64,000 bases of DNA from JBBKWU01 sp037969035 (GCA_037969035.1 JBBKWU010000026.1:1-64000); one strand, 5' to 3'; shown: positions 19,329 to 28,550, counted from the stretch's first letter. Program-made: numbers and translations. The notes: generated by a model from the letters alone, not told the origin.

Positions 19329-19799
19329 ATGGAAAAAAAAGCCGCCTCCACCGTAAAAAAGAAAACCTATAGCCGTGGCTCTGGCGTTCCTCATCCTGTG
19401 GATGTTAATGTCGGTAAACGCATCAAAATGCGCCGCTGCATGATCGGGCTTAGTCAGGAAAAACTGGCCGAAGAAATCGGGCTAACCTTCCAACAAATTC
19501 AAAAATACGAGCGCGCCGCAAACCGTGTTAGCGCCAGCAAACTGTTTGATTTTTCCAAAGCCCTCGGTGTGCCTGTAAATTATTTTTATCAAGGCATGGA
19601 TGAGGCAGGAAACCAACAGAATAACGGCTTGTCTGATAACGACCAAGATGCCTTTGAAAGCAATCTGGGCGAAGACAAAATATCATCCAAAGAAACCTAT
19701 GACTTACTGCGCGAATATTATTCAATCGACAACCCGCAAAAACGTCGCGACCTATTCAATATTATAAAAACTTTTGCAGAAAATATGCGCGAAGACTAA
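19329..19799 (+). CDS. XRE-family helix-turn-helix regulator
   Basis: A 156-residue DNA-binding protein. The HTH_3 domain occupies about residues 30-85 (GLSQEKLAEEIGLTFQQIQK, followed by YERAANRVSASKLFDFSKAL). The C-terminal part is acidic and polar, with a conserved-looking helix YDLLREYYSI near the end. A gene of this type between lnt and metK is common in alphaproteobacteria and the subfamily is short and cytoplasmic. Its targets are unknown; the neighbouring metK upstream region, which has a tandem 10-bp repeat, is an obvious candidate (inference). AGGA lies about 9 bases before the ATG. Confidence 0.9.
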   Translation: MEKKAASTVKKKTYSRGSGVPHPVDVNVGKRIKMRRCMIGLSQEKLAEEIGLTFQQIQKYERAANRVSASKLFDFSKALGVPVNYFYQGMDEAGNQQNNGLSDNDQDAFESNLGEDKISSKETYDLLREYYSIDNPQKRRDLFNIIKTFAENMRED

Positions 19800-19834
19800 A
19801 GGTCTTGCAGCCTACGATATTTAGGGCTAACCTT

Positions 19835-19854
19835 TTCGCACATATTCGCACATA
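19835..19854. repeat. Tandem 10-bp direct repeat upstream of metK
   Basis: Two perfect adjacent copies of TTCGCACATA occupy 19835-19844 and 19845-19854, 27 bases before the preferred metK start. The spacing of one helical turn is what a pair of regulator half-sites would show. Function is not known. Confidence 0.5.
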
Positions 19855-19880
19855 AATGACCCAAACATGAGGAAATGGAC

Positions 19881-21101
19881 ATGACCGCCTTGCTAAAAAC
19901 AGAGAATGAAAACAAAACAATGACAAAAAACAGCGCCATAAAAGACTATGTATTTACAAGCGAATCCGTTTCCGAAGGTCACCCTGACAAAATATGCGAT
20001 CAAGTTTCCGATGCGCTGGTCGACCTCTATATGGCTGCCGATAACGATTGCCGCACAGCGATTGAATGTGTTGTTACAAAAGATTACTTAGGGGTTTTTG
20101 GCGAAACACGTGGCCCTGACAGCATCACAAAAGACAAGATCGAGGAAGTCGCCCGCAATGTTGTGAAAAACATCGGTTACGAGCAAGAAGGCTTTAACTG
20201 GAAAACTATGCGCGTTGACATTCAAGCGCACCAACAATCTCCAGATATCGCCATGGGCGTTGATGCTGGCAAAAACAAAGACGAAGGCGCAGGCGACCAA
20301 GGCATTATGTTCGGTTATGCTTGCCGCGAGACGGACGAGCTTATGCCTGCCGCGATTCAATATTCACACCGCATCCTGCACGACCTTGCCGATGCGCGCC
20401 ACAAAGGCCCACTTGCTCTCTTAGGTCCTGACTCAAAATCACAAGTTTCATTAGAATACCGCGACGGCATGCCTGTGCGTGCAACATCTGTTGTTGTTTC
20501 AACCCAGCATGATGAAAGCCTAAGCACTGCCGAAGTCCGCGCTCTTGTACGCCCTTACATTGAACGCGTCCTGCCTGAAGGCTGGATGTGCCCTGAAGAC
20601 GAGCTATACGTGAACCCGACAGGCCGTTTTGTTATTGGTGGTCCTGTTGGTGATTCTGGCTTAACAGGCCGTAAAATCATTGTCGACACTTATGGCGGCG
20701 CTTGCCCACATGGTGGTGGTGCATTCTCTGGTAAAGACCCGAGCAAGGTTGATCGCTCTGCTGCTTATGCCGCACGCTACGCCGCGAAAAACGTGGTTGC
20801 CGCAGGATATGCCGATAAATGCACAATCCAGCTCTCCTACGCCATCGGCGTCAGTAAGCCACTCTCCGTTTACATCGACACCCACGGCACAGGAAACGTG
20901 CCTGAGGCCGTTATCGCGAGCGCGCTAAACAAAGTGTTCGATATGAGCCCACGCGGCATCCGTACGCACCTAAATCTACGCAAACCAATTTATGCCCGTA
21001 CCGCCAAATACGGTCACTTTGGCCGCACACCAGAAACAGATGGCGGTTTCTCATGGGAACAAACAAACCTCGTCGAAGCCCTGCGTAAAGAAATTGGGTA
21101 A
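19881..21101 (+). CDS. metK: S-adenosylmethionine synthetase
   Basis: A cytoplasmic enzyme of about 406 residues that makes SAM from methionine and ATP. Signature segments include SEGHPDKICDQVSDA, GAGDQGIMFGYA and GGGAFSGKDPSKVDRSAAY. It is about 20 residues longer than the E. coli enzyme, mainly at the N-terminus before DYVFTSESVSEGHPDK. I prefer the ATG at 19881, since GAGG at 19869-19872 is 8 bases upstream; the ATG at 19875 is only 2 bases from it, and the ATG at 19920 would give a family-typical length. trmB begins within its last codons. Confidence 0.96.
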   Translation: MTALLKTENENKTMTKNSAIKDYVFTSESVSEGHPDKICDQVSDALVDLYMAADNDCRTAIECVVTKDYLGVFGETRGPDSITKDKIEEVARNVVKNIGYEQEGFNWKTMRVDIQAHQQSPDIAMGVDAGKNKDEGAGDQGIMFGYACRETDELMPAAIQYSHRILHDLADARHKGPLALLGPDSKSQVSLEYRDGMPVRATSVVVSTQHDESLSTAEVRALVRPYIERVLPEGWMCPEDELYVNPTGRFVIGGPVGDSGLTGRKIIVDTYGGACPHGGGAFSGKDPSKVDRSAAYAARYAAKNVVAAGYADKCTIQLSYAIGVSKPLSVYIDTHGTGNVPEAVIASALNKVFDMSPRGIRTHLNLRKPIYARTAKYGHFGRTPETDGGFSWEQTNLVEALRKEIG

Positions 21102-21810
21102 AACCCCCAACGATATTCAAGAAAAACGTGTATTCGGACGCCGCCAGGGGCGTCCGCTTAGTGCGTTGCGCCAGGATGTTCTCGCGAAACTGCTCCCCAC
21201 TCTCAAAATGAGTGATGAGATGCTAAATCGCAAAGGGCAGATCACCGCTAAAAATTTATTTGATAAACCCGTCAAAGAATTTTGGATGGAAATTGGTTTT
21301 GGCAATGGTGAGCATTTATCCGCGCTTATGCGTCGCCACCCCGACAATGGCTATATTGGTGCTGAACCGTTTGTGAATGGCATGTCAGCGTTCTTTCTGG
21401 ACATCGAAAATGATCCGCACCACAACCTACGCGTTATCATGGATGATGCGATGCTTGCGGTTGAAGCGCTCGCTGACCACTCGCTTGATGGCATATACAT
21501 CCTAAATCCTGATCCGTGGCATAAACTACGACACCACAAACGCCGCATTGTGCGCGCTGAGAGCCTTGTGCAATTTGCACGGGTTCTTAAACCTGGAGGG
21601 CAGCTCATCATGTCCACGGATGTACCATATCTTGCAGAATGGATGGTCACAGAAACCATGAATGAGCCTGCCTTTGAATGGCAAGCCAAAACCGCCGATG
21701 ATTGGCGCAACGCGCCCGAAGACTGGATAACAACACGTTATGAAGTGAAGAAAGCCAAAGGCGCTGGCAAGATGGTATACCTACTTTTTAACAGAAAAAA
21801 CTTGCCATAG
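21094..21810 (+). CDS. trmB: tRNA (guanine-N7-)-methyltransferase
   Basis: A SAM-dependent methyltransferase of about 238 residues that makes m7G46 in tRNA variable loops. The SAM-binding core shows MEIGFGNGEHLSAL and YIGAEPFVNGM, and the conserved NPDPWHKLRHHKRR motif follows, with STDVPYLAEWM downstream. The frame is open far into metK, but the family N-terminus (RVFGRRQGRPLS) implies a start close to the TTG at 21094, which overlaps the metK stop and suggests translational coupling. SAM producer and SAM user are thus adjacent, as is usual in alphaproteobacteria. Confidence 0.93.
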   Translation: MGKTPNDIQEKRVFGRRQGRPLSALRQDVLAKLLPTLKMSDEMLNRKGQITAKNLFDKPVKEFWMEIGFGNGEHLSALMRRHPDNGYIGAEPFVNGMSAFFLDIENDPHHNLRVIMDDAMLAVEALADHSLDGIYILNPDPWHKLRHHKRRIVRAESLVQFARVLKPGGQLIMSTDVPYLAEWMVTETMNEPAFEWQAKTADDWRNAPEDWITTRYEVKKAKGAGKMVYLLFNRKNLP

Positions 21811-21855
21811 CCGTTAAAACACCATATATTGCCTCAAAACCTGAGTTTGATAACG

Positions 21856-21885
21856 GGTGAGTCCATAGAAAGACTCGCCTTTTTT
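21856..21885 (+). terminator. Rho-independent terminator/attenuator before rimP
   Basis: An 8-bp stem (GGTGAGTC with GACTCGCC, one G-T pair) closes an 8-base loop and runs into six T residues. It lies between trmB and rimP, so it either ends the metK-trmB transcript or works as an attenuator in the leader of the rimP-nusA-infB operon, which begins 36 bases later. Confidence 0.78.
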
Positions 21886-21920
21886 GTTGCCGATTCAACA
21901 GGATAGAGATTTTTAGAGAT

Positions 21921-22412
21921 ATGAGACTAAGCCCGATAGAACAAAAAATTGCCGATATTATAGAACCTGTGGTGCAGAATCTCGGCTTCTCCCTGTTTTC
22001 TGTGAGCCTAAACAGCGATATTCTGCAGATTATGGCGGAAAATCCAGAGACAAAGAACCTGAACCTTTCAGAATGCACTACGCTGAGCCGCGAGATTTCA
22101 ACGATACTTGACGTTGAAGACCCTATCGCTGGTCGTTACAGGTTAGAGCTAAGCTCCCCTGGCATTGATCGCCCGTTGCGCTCGCTCGAAGATTACGTGC
22201 ATTACAAAGGGCGTGAAGCCAAGGTAGAAATTGAACCACCAATCGACGGACAGAAGCGTTTTCGTGGTGTTATCGTCGGCATAGAAAACGATGAGATCGT
22301 TTTAAATACAGATCAGGGAGAGGTTGCTTTTCCCTTCCAATCCGTGCATAAAGCAAAACTGGTTTTAACGGATGATCTTATAAAAGCGGCAAAACAAAAA
22401 ACTGAAGAATAA
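21921..22412 (+). CDS. rimP: Ribosome maturation factor RimP
   Basis: A 163-residue protein that assists 30S subunit assembly. The N-terminal domain includes IEPVVQNLGFSLFSVSLNSD and the conserved turn RLELSSPGIDRPLRSLEDY; the C-terminal Sm-like barrel follows with VIVGIENDEIVLNTDQGEVA. It opens the rimP-nusA-infB operon, the standard arrangement in bacteria, with nusA starting 32 bases after its stop. Confidence 0.95.
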   Translation: MRLSPIEQKIADIIEPVVQNLGFSLFSVSLNSDILQIMAENPETKNLNLSECTTLSREISTILDVEDPIAGRYRLELSSPGIDRPLRSLEDYVHYKGREAKVEIEPPIDGQKRFRGVIVGIENDEIVLNTDQGEVAFPFQSVHKAKLVLTDDLIKAAKQKTEE

Positions 22413-22444
22413 CATTAAGAAAACCATATAAGAGGAAGAAAACA

Positions 22445-24016
22445 ATGGAACTTTTACAAGTTGCGGATGCAGTAGCAAGAGAAAAAAATATCGACAAAGA
22501 AATCGTTCTGGAAGCGTTAGAAGAAGCCATCCAGAAAGCTGGTCGTTCTAAATACGGCTTTGACCACGATATCCGTGCCGAGATCAACCGCAAAACAGGT
22601 GCCATTGACCTACGCCGCTACCGCGAAGTTGTAGAAGAAATTGATCCCGAAGAAGAAAACATGCAATTGACGCTGGATGAAGCCAAGCGCATCAAAAAAG
22701 ATGCCGAAGTTGGTGAATTTATCGTTGATGATCTTCCTCCGCTTGATTTTGGCCGTATTGCTGCACAAACCGCGAAACAGGTTATCGTACAAAAAGTACG
22801 TGATGCCGAGCGCGAGCGTCAGTTTGAAGAATTCCAACACCGCATTGGCGAAGTTATCAACGGCGTTATCAAGCGCGTTGAATACGGTAACGCGACTATC
22901 GATATCGGCGGTAAAGCCGAAGCTGTTTTGCGCCGTGATGAGTCCCTGCCCCGCGAACACCTTAAAAACGGTGACCGCGTACGTGCCATTATATATGACG
23001 TACGTCGCGAAATTCGTGGTCCACAAATCTTCTTGTCCCGTACACGCCCTGAATTCATGGCGGCATTATTTAAACAAGAAGTTCCTGAGATTTACGACGG
23101 TGTAATTGAAATTCACGCTGTTGCCCGTGACCCAGGAAGCCGTGCAAAAATCGCCGTGACATCACGTGATAGCTCAATCGACCCTGTTGGTGCGTGTGTT
23201 GGTATGCGTGGTAGTCGCGTTCAGGCCGTTGTGAACGAGCTTCAAGGTGAAAAAATCGACATTATTCCTTGGGTTGACGACGTTGCCACATTTACGGTAA
23301 GCGCCCTTTCCCCTGCGGAAGTTTCTAAAGTTGTTCTCGATGAGAGCAAAAAACGCATGGAAGTTGTTGTTCCCGAAGAACACCTCAGCCTCGCCATTGG
23401 TCGTCGCGGTCAAAACGTACGTTTGGCATCTATCTTGTCAGGTTGGGATGTTGACATCATGACCGAGGAAGAAGAGTCTAACCGTCGCGCTGAAGAGTTT
23501 GAGCGTCGTTCTGGCCTATTTATCCAAGCGTTGGACGTTGATGAAATGATTGCACAGCTTTTGGTAACCGAAGGCTTCACAAGCATCGAAGAAGTTGCCG
23601 ATACGCCTTTGGAAGAAATGAACCAAATCGAAGGTTTCGAAGACGCCATTTCACAAGAACTGCTCAGCCGTGCGAATGTTTGGCTTGATGCGCTGGATGC
23701 GAAACTGAAAGAAAAGCAAAAAGAATTGAAAATCAAAGACGATTTGGTTGCTTTTGAAGGCCTTAGCTCCGAAATCATTATCAAACTCGGTGAAAATGAT
23801 GTGAAAAGCCTCGATGACTTTGCAGACCTTGCAACAGACGAGCTTGTTGAATTGCTTGGTGATATTTCACCAAAGAGCAAAGCAGCAGAAGAGCTTATCA
23901 TGAAAGCACGTGAGGCTTTGGGATGGTTCAAAGACAGTGAAACTGCTGAAAACGCAGACGAAACTGCCACAGAAACCGCAGTAGAAGAAAAACTGGATGT
24001 TGCCAGCAATGGTTAA
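22445..24016 (+). CDS. nusA: Transcription termination/antitermination factor NusA
   Basis: A 523-residue RNA polymerase-binding factor. In order: an N-terminal RNAP-binding domain, an S1 domain around residues 135-200 (GEVINGVIKRVEYGNATIDI), two KH domains (RDPGSRAKIAVTSRD, then VGACVGMRGSRVQAVVNEL and EEHLSLAIGRRGQNVRLAS), and two C-terminal acidic helical repeats of the kind found in proteobacterial NusA. AAGAGGAAGAA precedes the start. Upstream rimP and downstream infB are the expected partners, but the small ylxR gene usually found between nusA and infB in alphaproteobacteria is absent. Confidence 0.97.
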   Translation: MELLQVADAVAREKNIDKEIVLEALEEAIQKAGRSKYGFDHDIRAEINRKTGAIDLRRYREVVEEIDPEEENMQLTLDEAKRIKKDAEVGEFIVDDLPPLDFGRIAAQTAKQVIVQKVRDAERERQFEEFQHRIGEVINGVIKRVEYGNATIDIGGKAEAVLRRDESLPREHLKNGDRVRAIIYDVRREIRGPQIFLSRTRPEFMAALFKQEVPEIYDGVIEIHAVARDPGSRAKIAVTSRDSSIDPVGACVGMRGSRVQAVVNELQGEKIDIIPWVDDVATFTVSALSPAEVSKVVLDESKKRMEVVVPEEHLSLAIGRRGQNVRLASILSGWDVDIMTEEEESNRRAEEFERRSGLFIQALDVDEMIAQLLVTEGFTSIEEVADTPLEEMNQIEGFEDAISQELLSRANVWLDALDAKLKEKQKELKIKDDLVAFEGLSSEIIIKLGENDVKSLDDFADLATDELVELLGDISPKSKAAEELIMKAREALGWFKDSETAENADETATETAVEEKLDVASNG

Positions 24017-24072
24017 TCTGTTACAAATATGTACCGTAGAACACTGGTTAAAAAATAGTAGAAAGAGTCTTC

Positions 24073-26580
24073 ATGACGAAAACACAAGACAAAGAAAACG
24101 AAACCAAAGACGAAAATGAAACCAAGGATGAGAAAAAAAGCACACTCAGCCTTGGTGGCACGCTAAGTCTTGGCGGCGGAGCAACTAGCAGCGGCCCTGC
24201 TACACGCTCCACGTCCCCTGCCAATCGTGGCGGAAAATCGGTTGCCGTAGAAGTCCGTCGGAAAAGAACAGCCCCTGCAGACCAAAAACCCCTCAATACT
24301 GCTGGTGATTTAAAGCTAACAGACGAAGAGCGTGAATCTCGCGCACGCGCTTTAGAACTCGCCACACAAGCAGAAAAAGAAAAGCCCGAAGATCGCGTTT
24401 CACACTCTCTAGGCCCTAAAGTAGTAGATCGCCGCGCGGAACTTGACCAAGAGCGCGAAGCACAAGAAGCCGAACGCCGCGAAAAAGAAGATCAAAAAAA
24501 CAAAATAGCGGATCAACAAGCCGCTGCCCTGCCGACCGATCCTGACGCTGTCACGAAACACAAAAAAGTGTTCCATGAAGAAGATCAGAAGGAAGAGGAA
24601 AGCTACCGCGAGCGCATGAAAAAGCAGCAGCAACAGCGCCGCCCTAACCGCTCCCCTGACAATCGCCGCCGTGGTGGTAAAATCACAGTGACGCAGGTTT
24701 TGAACGAAGATTACGAACGTGAGCGGGGCCCATCACTTGCTGCACAACGTCGCGCCCGTGAAAAAGCGCGCTTGGCTGCTATGAGCGGTGGCGAAGACAA
24801 AAAACAAGTCCGCGAAATCATCGTACCAGAAGCCATCACCGTTCAAGAGCTTGCCAACCGTATGGCAGAGCGCGGCGGCGACCTCGTCAAAGCTCTTATG
24901 AACTTGGGCGTTATGGCGACTGTAACGCAAAGCATTGACGCCGATACTGCCGAACTCATCGTTGAAGAATTCGGTCATAAAATAAGACGCGTAACCGAAG
25001 GCGATATCGAACTTGGTCTCGAAGACGAAGATGACGATGATGCGTTGAAAGTATCTCGCCCGCCGATCGTGACCATCATGGGACACGTTGACCATGGTAA
25101 AACATCGCTTTTGGACGCCCTGCGCACAACAGATGTTGTTTCTGGTGAAGCTGGTGGCATTACACAGCATATTGGTGCCTATCAGGTTCTAACCGAAGCT
25201 GGTGCCCGTATCACGTTCCTTGACACACCAGGTCACGAAGCCTTTACCGAAATGCGCTCTCGTGGTGCAAACGTCACAGACATCGTTGTTTTGGTTGTTG
25301 CTGCGAATGACGGCATTATGCCGCAAACAATCGAGGCCATTAACCACGCGAAAGCGGCGAATGTTCCAATGATTGTGGCGATCAACAAAGTTGACTTGCC
25401 TGATGCAGACGTCAAAAAAGTCAAAAACTCACTTCTACAATATGAAGTCCTACCCGAAGATATGGGTGGCGATGTCATGTGTGTTGAAGTTTCCGCAAAA
25501 CAGCGCACTAATCTCGATGGTTTGGAAGAAGCTATTATGCTGCAAGCTGAAGTGCTTGAGTTAAAAGTAAACCCTAACCGTAGTGCCATTGGTACTGTTG
25601 TTGAAGCCAAGCTTGAGCCAGGTCGAGGCAGTGTTGCCACTATCCTTATTGCACGCGGCACGTTGAAAATCGGCGATATCTTTGTTGTTGGTTCTGAATA
25701 TGGTCGTGTTCGTGCGATGATCGACGATAAAGGCCAAAATGTTACAGAAGCAGAACCTGGTAAACCTGTCGAGGTTTTAGGCTTGAACGGTGTTCCTGAA
25801 TCAGGTGACCGTCTGGTTGTGCTTGAAAAAGAAGATCGCGCCCGCGAAATTGCGGAATATCGTGACCGTAAACGCCGCGAAATGATCAGCGCAAAATCAG
25901 TAAAAGCTGGTAGCAGCTTTGAAGAGCTTCTGGCGCATGCACAGAACGAAAGCAAACAGCATCTTGAGCTTATCATTAAAGGCGATGTTCACGGCTCTGT
26001 TGAGGCCATCATTGGCTCTCTCCGCAAGATCGAAGAAGAAAACCCTGATACGCATATCCGCATCCTGCACTCTGGTGCTGGTGGTATCACAGAGTCAGAT
26101 GTTGCGCTTGCGCGGGCATCAAACGCGATGATTGTTGGCTTTAACGTTCGCGCCAACCCTCAAGCGCGTGAAATGGCCGAACGTGAAGGCGTTGATTTCC
26201 GCTACTATAACGTGATCTATAACGTCATCGACGATGCTAAATTGTTGCTTAGTGGTATGCTCGCACCGATCTTGCGCGAAGAATATCTCGGCCAAGCCAG
26301 AATTGACCAAGTCTTCCGCATTACCAAGGTTGGTAACGTTGCTGGCTGTATGGTCACAGGCGGCACGGTTAAACGTGGCTCCAAAGTGCGCTTGCTTCGT
26401 GATGATGTTGTTATCCATGATGGCGGTACGCTGAAAACCCTGAAACGCCACAAAGACGAAGTCAAAGAAGTCAAAGAAAGCATGGAATGTGGTATGGCGT
26501 TTGAAAACTACGAAGATATCAAAGAAGGCGATATCATTGAATGTTTCGAAATCATCGAAGAAATCCGTACTGTTGAATAG
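24073..26580 (+). CDS. infB: Translation initiation factor IF-2
   Basis: An 835-residue GTPase that brings fMet-tRNA to the 30S subunit. The N-terminal 220 residues are highly charged and low in complexity (KDENETKDEKK and many Glu/Arg/Gln stretches), then an IF2-N helical domain (REIIVPEAITVQELANRMAE). The G domain shows G1 GHVDHGKTS (about 336), G3 LDTPGHEAF and G4 AINKVD, followed by the beta-barrel domains II and IV. The start at 24073 comes 57 bases after nusA with no ylxR in between. Confidence 0.97.
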   Translation: MTKTQDKENETKDENETKDEKKSTLSLGGTLSLGGGATSSGPATRSTSPANRGGKSVAVEVRRKRTAPADQKPLNTAGDLKLTDEERESRARALELATQAEKEKPEDRVSHSLGPKVVDRRAELDQEREAQEAERREKEDQKNKIADQQAAALPTDPDAVTKHKKVFHEEDQKEEESYRERMKKQQQQRRPNRSPDNRRRGGKITVTQVLNEDYERERGPSLAAQRRAREKARLAAMSGGEDKKQVREIIVPEAITVQELANRMAERGGDLVKALMNLGVMATVTQSIDADTAELIVEEFGHKIRRVTEGDIELGLEDEDDDDALKVSRPPIVTIMGHVDHGKTSLLDALRTTDVVSGEAGGITQHIGAYQVLTEAGARITFLDTPGHEAFTEMRSRGANVTDIVVLVVAANDGIMPQTIEAINHAKAANVPMIVAINKVDLPDADVKKVKNSLLQYEVLPEDMGGDVMCVEVSAKQRTNLDGLEEAIMLQAEVLELKVNPNRSAIGTVVEAKLEPGRGSVATILIARGTLKIGDIFVVGSEYGRVRAMIDDKGQNVTEAEPGKPVEVLGLNGVPESGDRLVVLEKEDRAREIAEYRDRKRREMISAKSVKAGSSFEELLAHAQNESKQHLELIIKGDVHGSVEAIIGSLRKIEEENPDTHIRILHSGAGGITESDVALARASNAMIVGFNVRANPQAREMAEREGVDFRYYNVIYNVIDDAKLLLSGMLAPILREEYLGQARIDQVFRITKVGNVAGCMVTGGTVKRGSKVRLLRDDVVIHDGGTLKTLKRHKDEVKEVKESMECGMAFENYEDIKEGDIIECFEIIEEIRTVE

Positions 26581-26600
26581 AAACAGTTTTATTTATTTTG

Positions 26601-26631
26601 CATAAACCTAATATTCTATGTTAGGTTTATG
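26601..26631. other. Hairpin in the infB-rbfA gap
   Basis: An 11-bp perfect inverted repeat (CATAAACCTAA with TTAGGTTTATG) around a 9-base loop begins 21 bases after the infB stop. No T-run follows, so it is not a canonical terminator; it may be an mRNA processing or stability element between infB and the small gene at 26658. Confidence 0.55.
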
Positions 26632-26657
26632 TCGAAAATTTAAGAAATGGATGAAAT

Positions 26658-26915
26658 ATGCTTATCGAGAGCTTTAATTACATTATGTCGCGAATAAACA
26701 CAACTGGTGAAGATGCTGTCACACCAAGCATGCTAGCAGAAGCATGCCGCCTTACCCTTCCTCTCGAAGATTCTAATATGTCCATTGAAAAAATAGGACA
26801 ATACATGGATTGGGTGAAAAAAGGAGCGAATACTGTAACAGCCATCGAACTCGCCAACACTGTTGAAGATGAGAAAAAAATCTTTATATTTCCAACCAGA
26901 GAATTTGCGCTTTAA
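26658..26915 (+). CDS. Small protein of unknown function between infB and rbfA
   Basis: An 85-residue soluble protein with no signal peptide or membrane segment. It seems mostly helical (MLIESFNYIMSRINTTGED, then MSIEKIGQYMDWVKKGANTV) and ends in a short hydrophobic strand, IFIFPTREFAL. GGATGAAAT lies just before the ATG, and rbfA begins 3 bases after its stop, so rbfA may depend on its translation. I do not recognise the family. Its position within the otherwise strict infB-rbfA pair argues that it is expressed. Confidence 0.65.
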   Translation: MLIESFNYIMSRINTTGEDAVTPSMLAEACRLTLPLEDSNMSIEKIGQYMDWVKKGANTVTAIELANTVEDEKKIFIFPTREFAL

Positions 26916-26918
26916 CCC

Positions 26919-27323
26919 ATGAGACAACACGACGCACCCCGTACAGGACCATCCCAAAGACAGCTTCGCGTTGGCGAGCAGATCCGCCACATGTTGGTGG
27001 AAACGCTGCGTGATGGCTCGTTCCGTGATGAACGCCTGATTGATGGCGCAATGCGCGTTACAATCTCCGAAGTGCGTTGCAGTCCTGATCTTAAAAATGC
27101 CACCGCCTACATCATGACTTTGGGCGGCGAAGATTTTGATGAGATGCTAGAGGCGTTAAATGGCGCTGCCGCCCTATTCCAACATGCCATTAACCGTAAA
27201 GCGAATTTGAAATTCACACCGCGCATTATATTCAGGCGCGACAAAAGCTTCGATGAGGCGCAAAAAATCGAAACGATCCTCCGCAACATCCCCTCCGCAC
27301 CCGATAACGACGACGAAGAGTAA
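26919..27323 (+). CDS. rbfA: Ribosome-binding factor A
   Basis: A 134-residue KH-fold protein that acts late in 30S assembly on the 16S 5' helix. Recognisable by SQRQLRVGEQIRHMLVETL at the N-terminus, the beta-strand RVTISEVRCSPDLKNATAYI and the C-terminal LKFTPRIIFRRDKSFDEAQK. There is no good Shine-Dalgarno; its ATG is 3 bases after the stop of the preceding small gene, pointing to translational coupling. truB follows 9 bases later. Confidence 0.94.
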   Translation: MRQHDAPRTGPSQRQLRVGEQIRHMLVETLRDGSFRDERLIDGAMRVTISEVRCSPDLKNATAYIMTLGGEDFDEMLEALNGAAALFQHAINRKANLKFTPRIIFRRDKSFDEAQKIETILRNIPSAPDNDDEE

Positions 27324-27332
27324 AAATCTCCT

Positions 27333-28256
27333 ATGGGCAGACGCAAAAACGGTGATCCGGTCAACGGATGGATTAATCTGGACAAACCCGAAGGCATTGG
27401 CTCAACCCAAGCTGTTGGCAAGGTGCGCTGGCTCCTCAACGCACAAAAAGCAGGACACGCAGGTACGCTCGACCCACTCGCCTCAGGCGTGCTCCCTATT
27501 GCGCTTGGAGAAGCCACAAAAACCATTCCTTTTTGCCAAGACGAGCTTAAAACTTACAGCTTCACCGTTAAATGGGGTGAGCAACGCAGCACAGACGACC
27601 GTGAAGGTGAGATAACCGAACAATCCGACAAACGCCCCGCGCAATCCGATATAGAGGTCCTGCTGCCGGCCTATACGGGCGACATCACACAAACACCGCC
27701 GCAATACTCCGCCATTAAGGTTGATGGAGAGCGCTCCTATAATCGCGCCCGCGAAGGCTTAACGACAGACATCAAGCCCCGCCAAGTTTATATCAAAAGC
27801 TTTGCCCTCACCGCCATGCGCGAAGACGAAACAGACTTCCTTGTAATCTGCGGCAAAGGCACCTATATCCGCGCCCTCGCACGCGATATGGGGCAAGAAT
27901 TAGGCTGTTTTGGTTTCATCAAAGTACTATGCCGCGAAGCCGTTGGCCCCTTCACCCGCGAGAGTGCGATTTCCCTTGCAAAATTCGAAGAGATGGACCA
28001 TAGTGCCGCCTTGCTTCCGGTTGAGACCGCGCTAGACGACATCCCGGCGTTGGCCCTAACTGAACAAGAAGCATCGCGGCTACGTAATGGTCAATTTCTG
28101 TCCTTTGTATCCCGCCCTGATGTAGAACGTTTGCACAAGGCCGGAATAGATATAAAAGAAACAGGCATTGCCCTTGCAGTTTATAAAGGCAAACCAGTAG
28201 CCCTTATCGATGTGCAAGGCGTAGAAATAAAACCGCACCGTATTTTAAATGTCTAA
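27333..28256 (+). CDS. truB: tRNA pseudouridine(55) synthase
   Basis: A 307-residue enzyme that converts U55 in the tRNA T-loop to pseudouridine. The catalytic Asp is in AGHAGTLDPLASGVLPIALG, preceded by WINLDKPEGIGSTQAVGKV. The segment TPPQYSAIKVDGERSYNRAR and GKGTYIRALARDMGQELG are also family motifs. A C-terminal PUA-like region follows. It sits between rbfA and rpsO, as in most proteobacteria. Confidence 0.96.
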   Translation: MGRRKNGDPVNGWINLDKPEGIGSTQAVGKVRWLLNAQKAGHAGTLDPLASGVLPIALGEATKTIPFCQDELKTYSFTVKWGEQRSTDDREGEITEQSDKRPAQSDIEVLLPAYTGDITQTPPQYSAIKVDGERSYNRAREGLTTDIKPRQVYIKSFALTAMREDETDFLVICGKGTYIRALARDMGQELGCFGFIKVLCREAVGPFTRESAISLAKFEEMDHSAALLPVETALDDIPALALTEQEASRLRNGQFLSFVSRPDVERLHKAGIDIKETGIALAVYKGKPVALIDVQGVEIKPHRILNV

Positions 28257-28277
28257 TTTCTAACAAAGGAGAAGACG

Positions 28278-28550
28278 ATGTCGATTACACAAGAACGCAA
28301 ACTAGCGGTCGTAGAAGAATACGCAACAGCCAAAGGTGACACAGGTTCACCAGAAGTACAGGTTGCGATCCTGACTGAAAGAATCATCAACCTTACAGAA
28401 CTTCACATGAAAGATCACAAACATGACTTTCACAGCCGTCGTGGCCTACTCGCCATGGTTGCTAAGCGTCGTAAATTGCTTGATTACCTCAAAGCAAAAG
28501 ACGAAGGCCGCTATCAAGACTTGATTAAGCGCCTAAACATCCGTCGCTAA
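28278..28550 (+). CDS. rpsO: 30S ribosomal protein S15
   Basis: A 90-residue primary 16S rRNA-binding protein. The core signature TGSPEVQVAILTERIINLTE and HDFHSRRGLLAMVAKRRKLL is intact. A strong AAGGAG lies 6 bases before the ATG. It closes the core operon and is followed by a strong terminator. In most proteobacteria pnp would come next, but here pnp is 31 kb away. Confidence 0.97.
   Translation: MSITQERKLAVVEEYATAKGDTGSPEVQVAILTERIINLTELHMKDHKHDFHSRRGLLAMVAKRRKLLDYLKAKDEGRYQDLIKRLNIRR

Noticed and set aside
19800..19880. SAM-sensing riboswitch before metK
   Set aside because: I could not find the conserved core of SAM-II or SAM/SAH riboswitches; only a tandem repeat is visible in the 80 bases.
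20992..21093. Start of trmB deep inside metK
   Set aside because: The encoded peptide is metK in another frame; TrmB homology begins near RVFGRRQGRPLS, so a start at 21094 fits.
25233..25976. 247-codon frame antisense to infB
   Set aside because: Complement of the conserved GTPase domain; Ser/Arg-rich composition is typical of a reversed coding strand.
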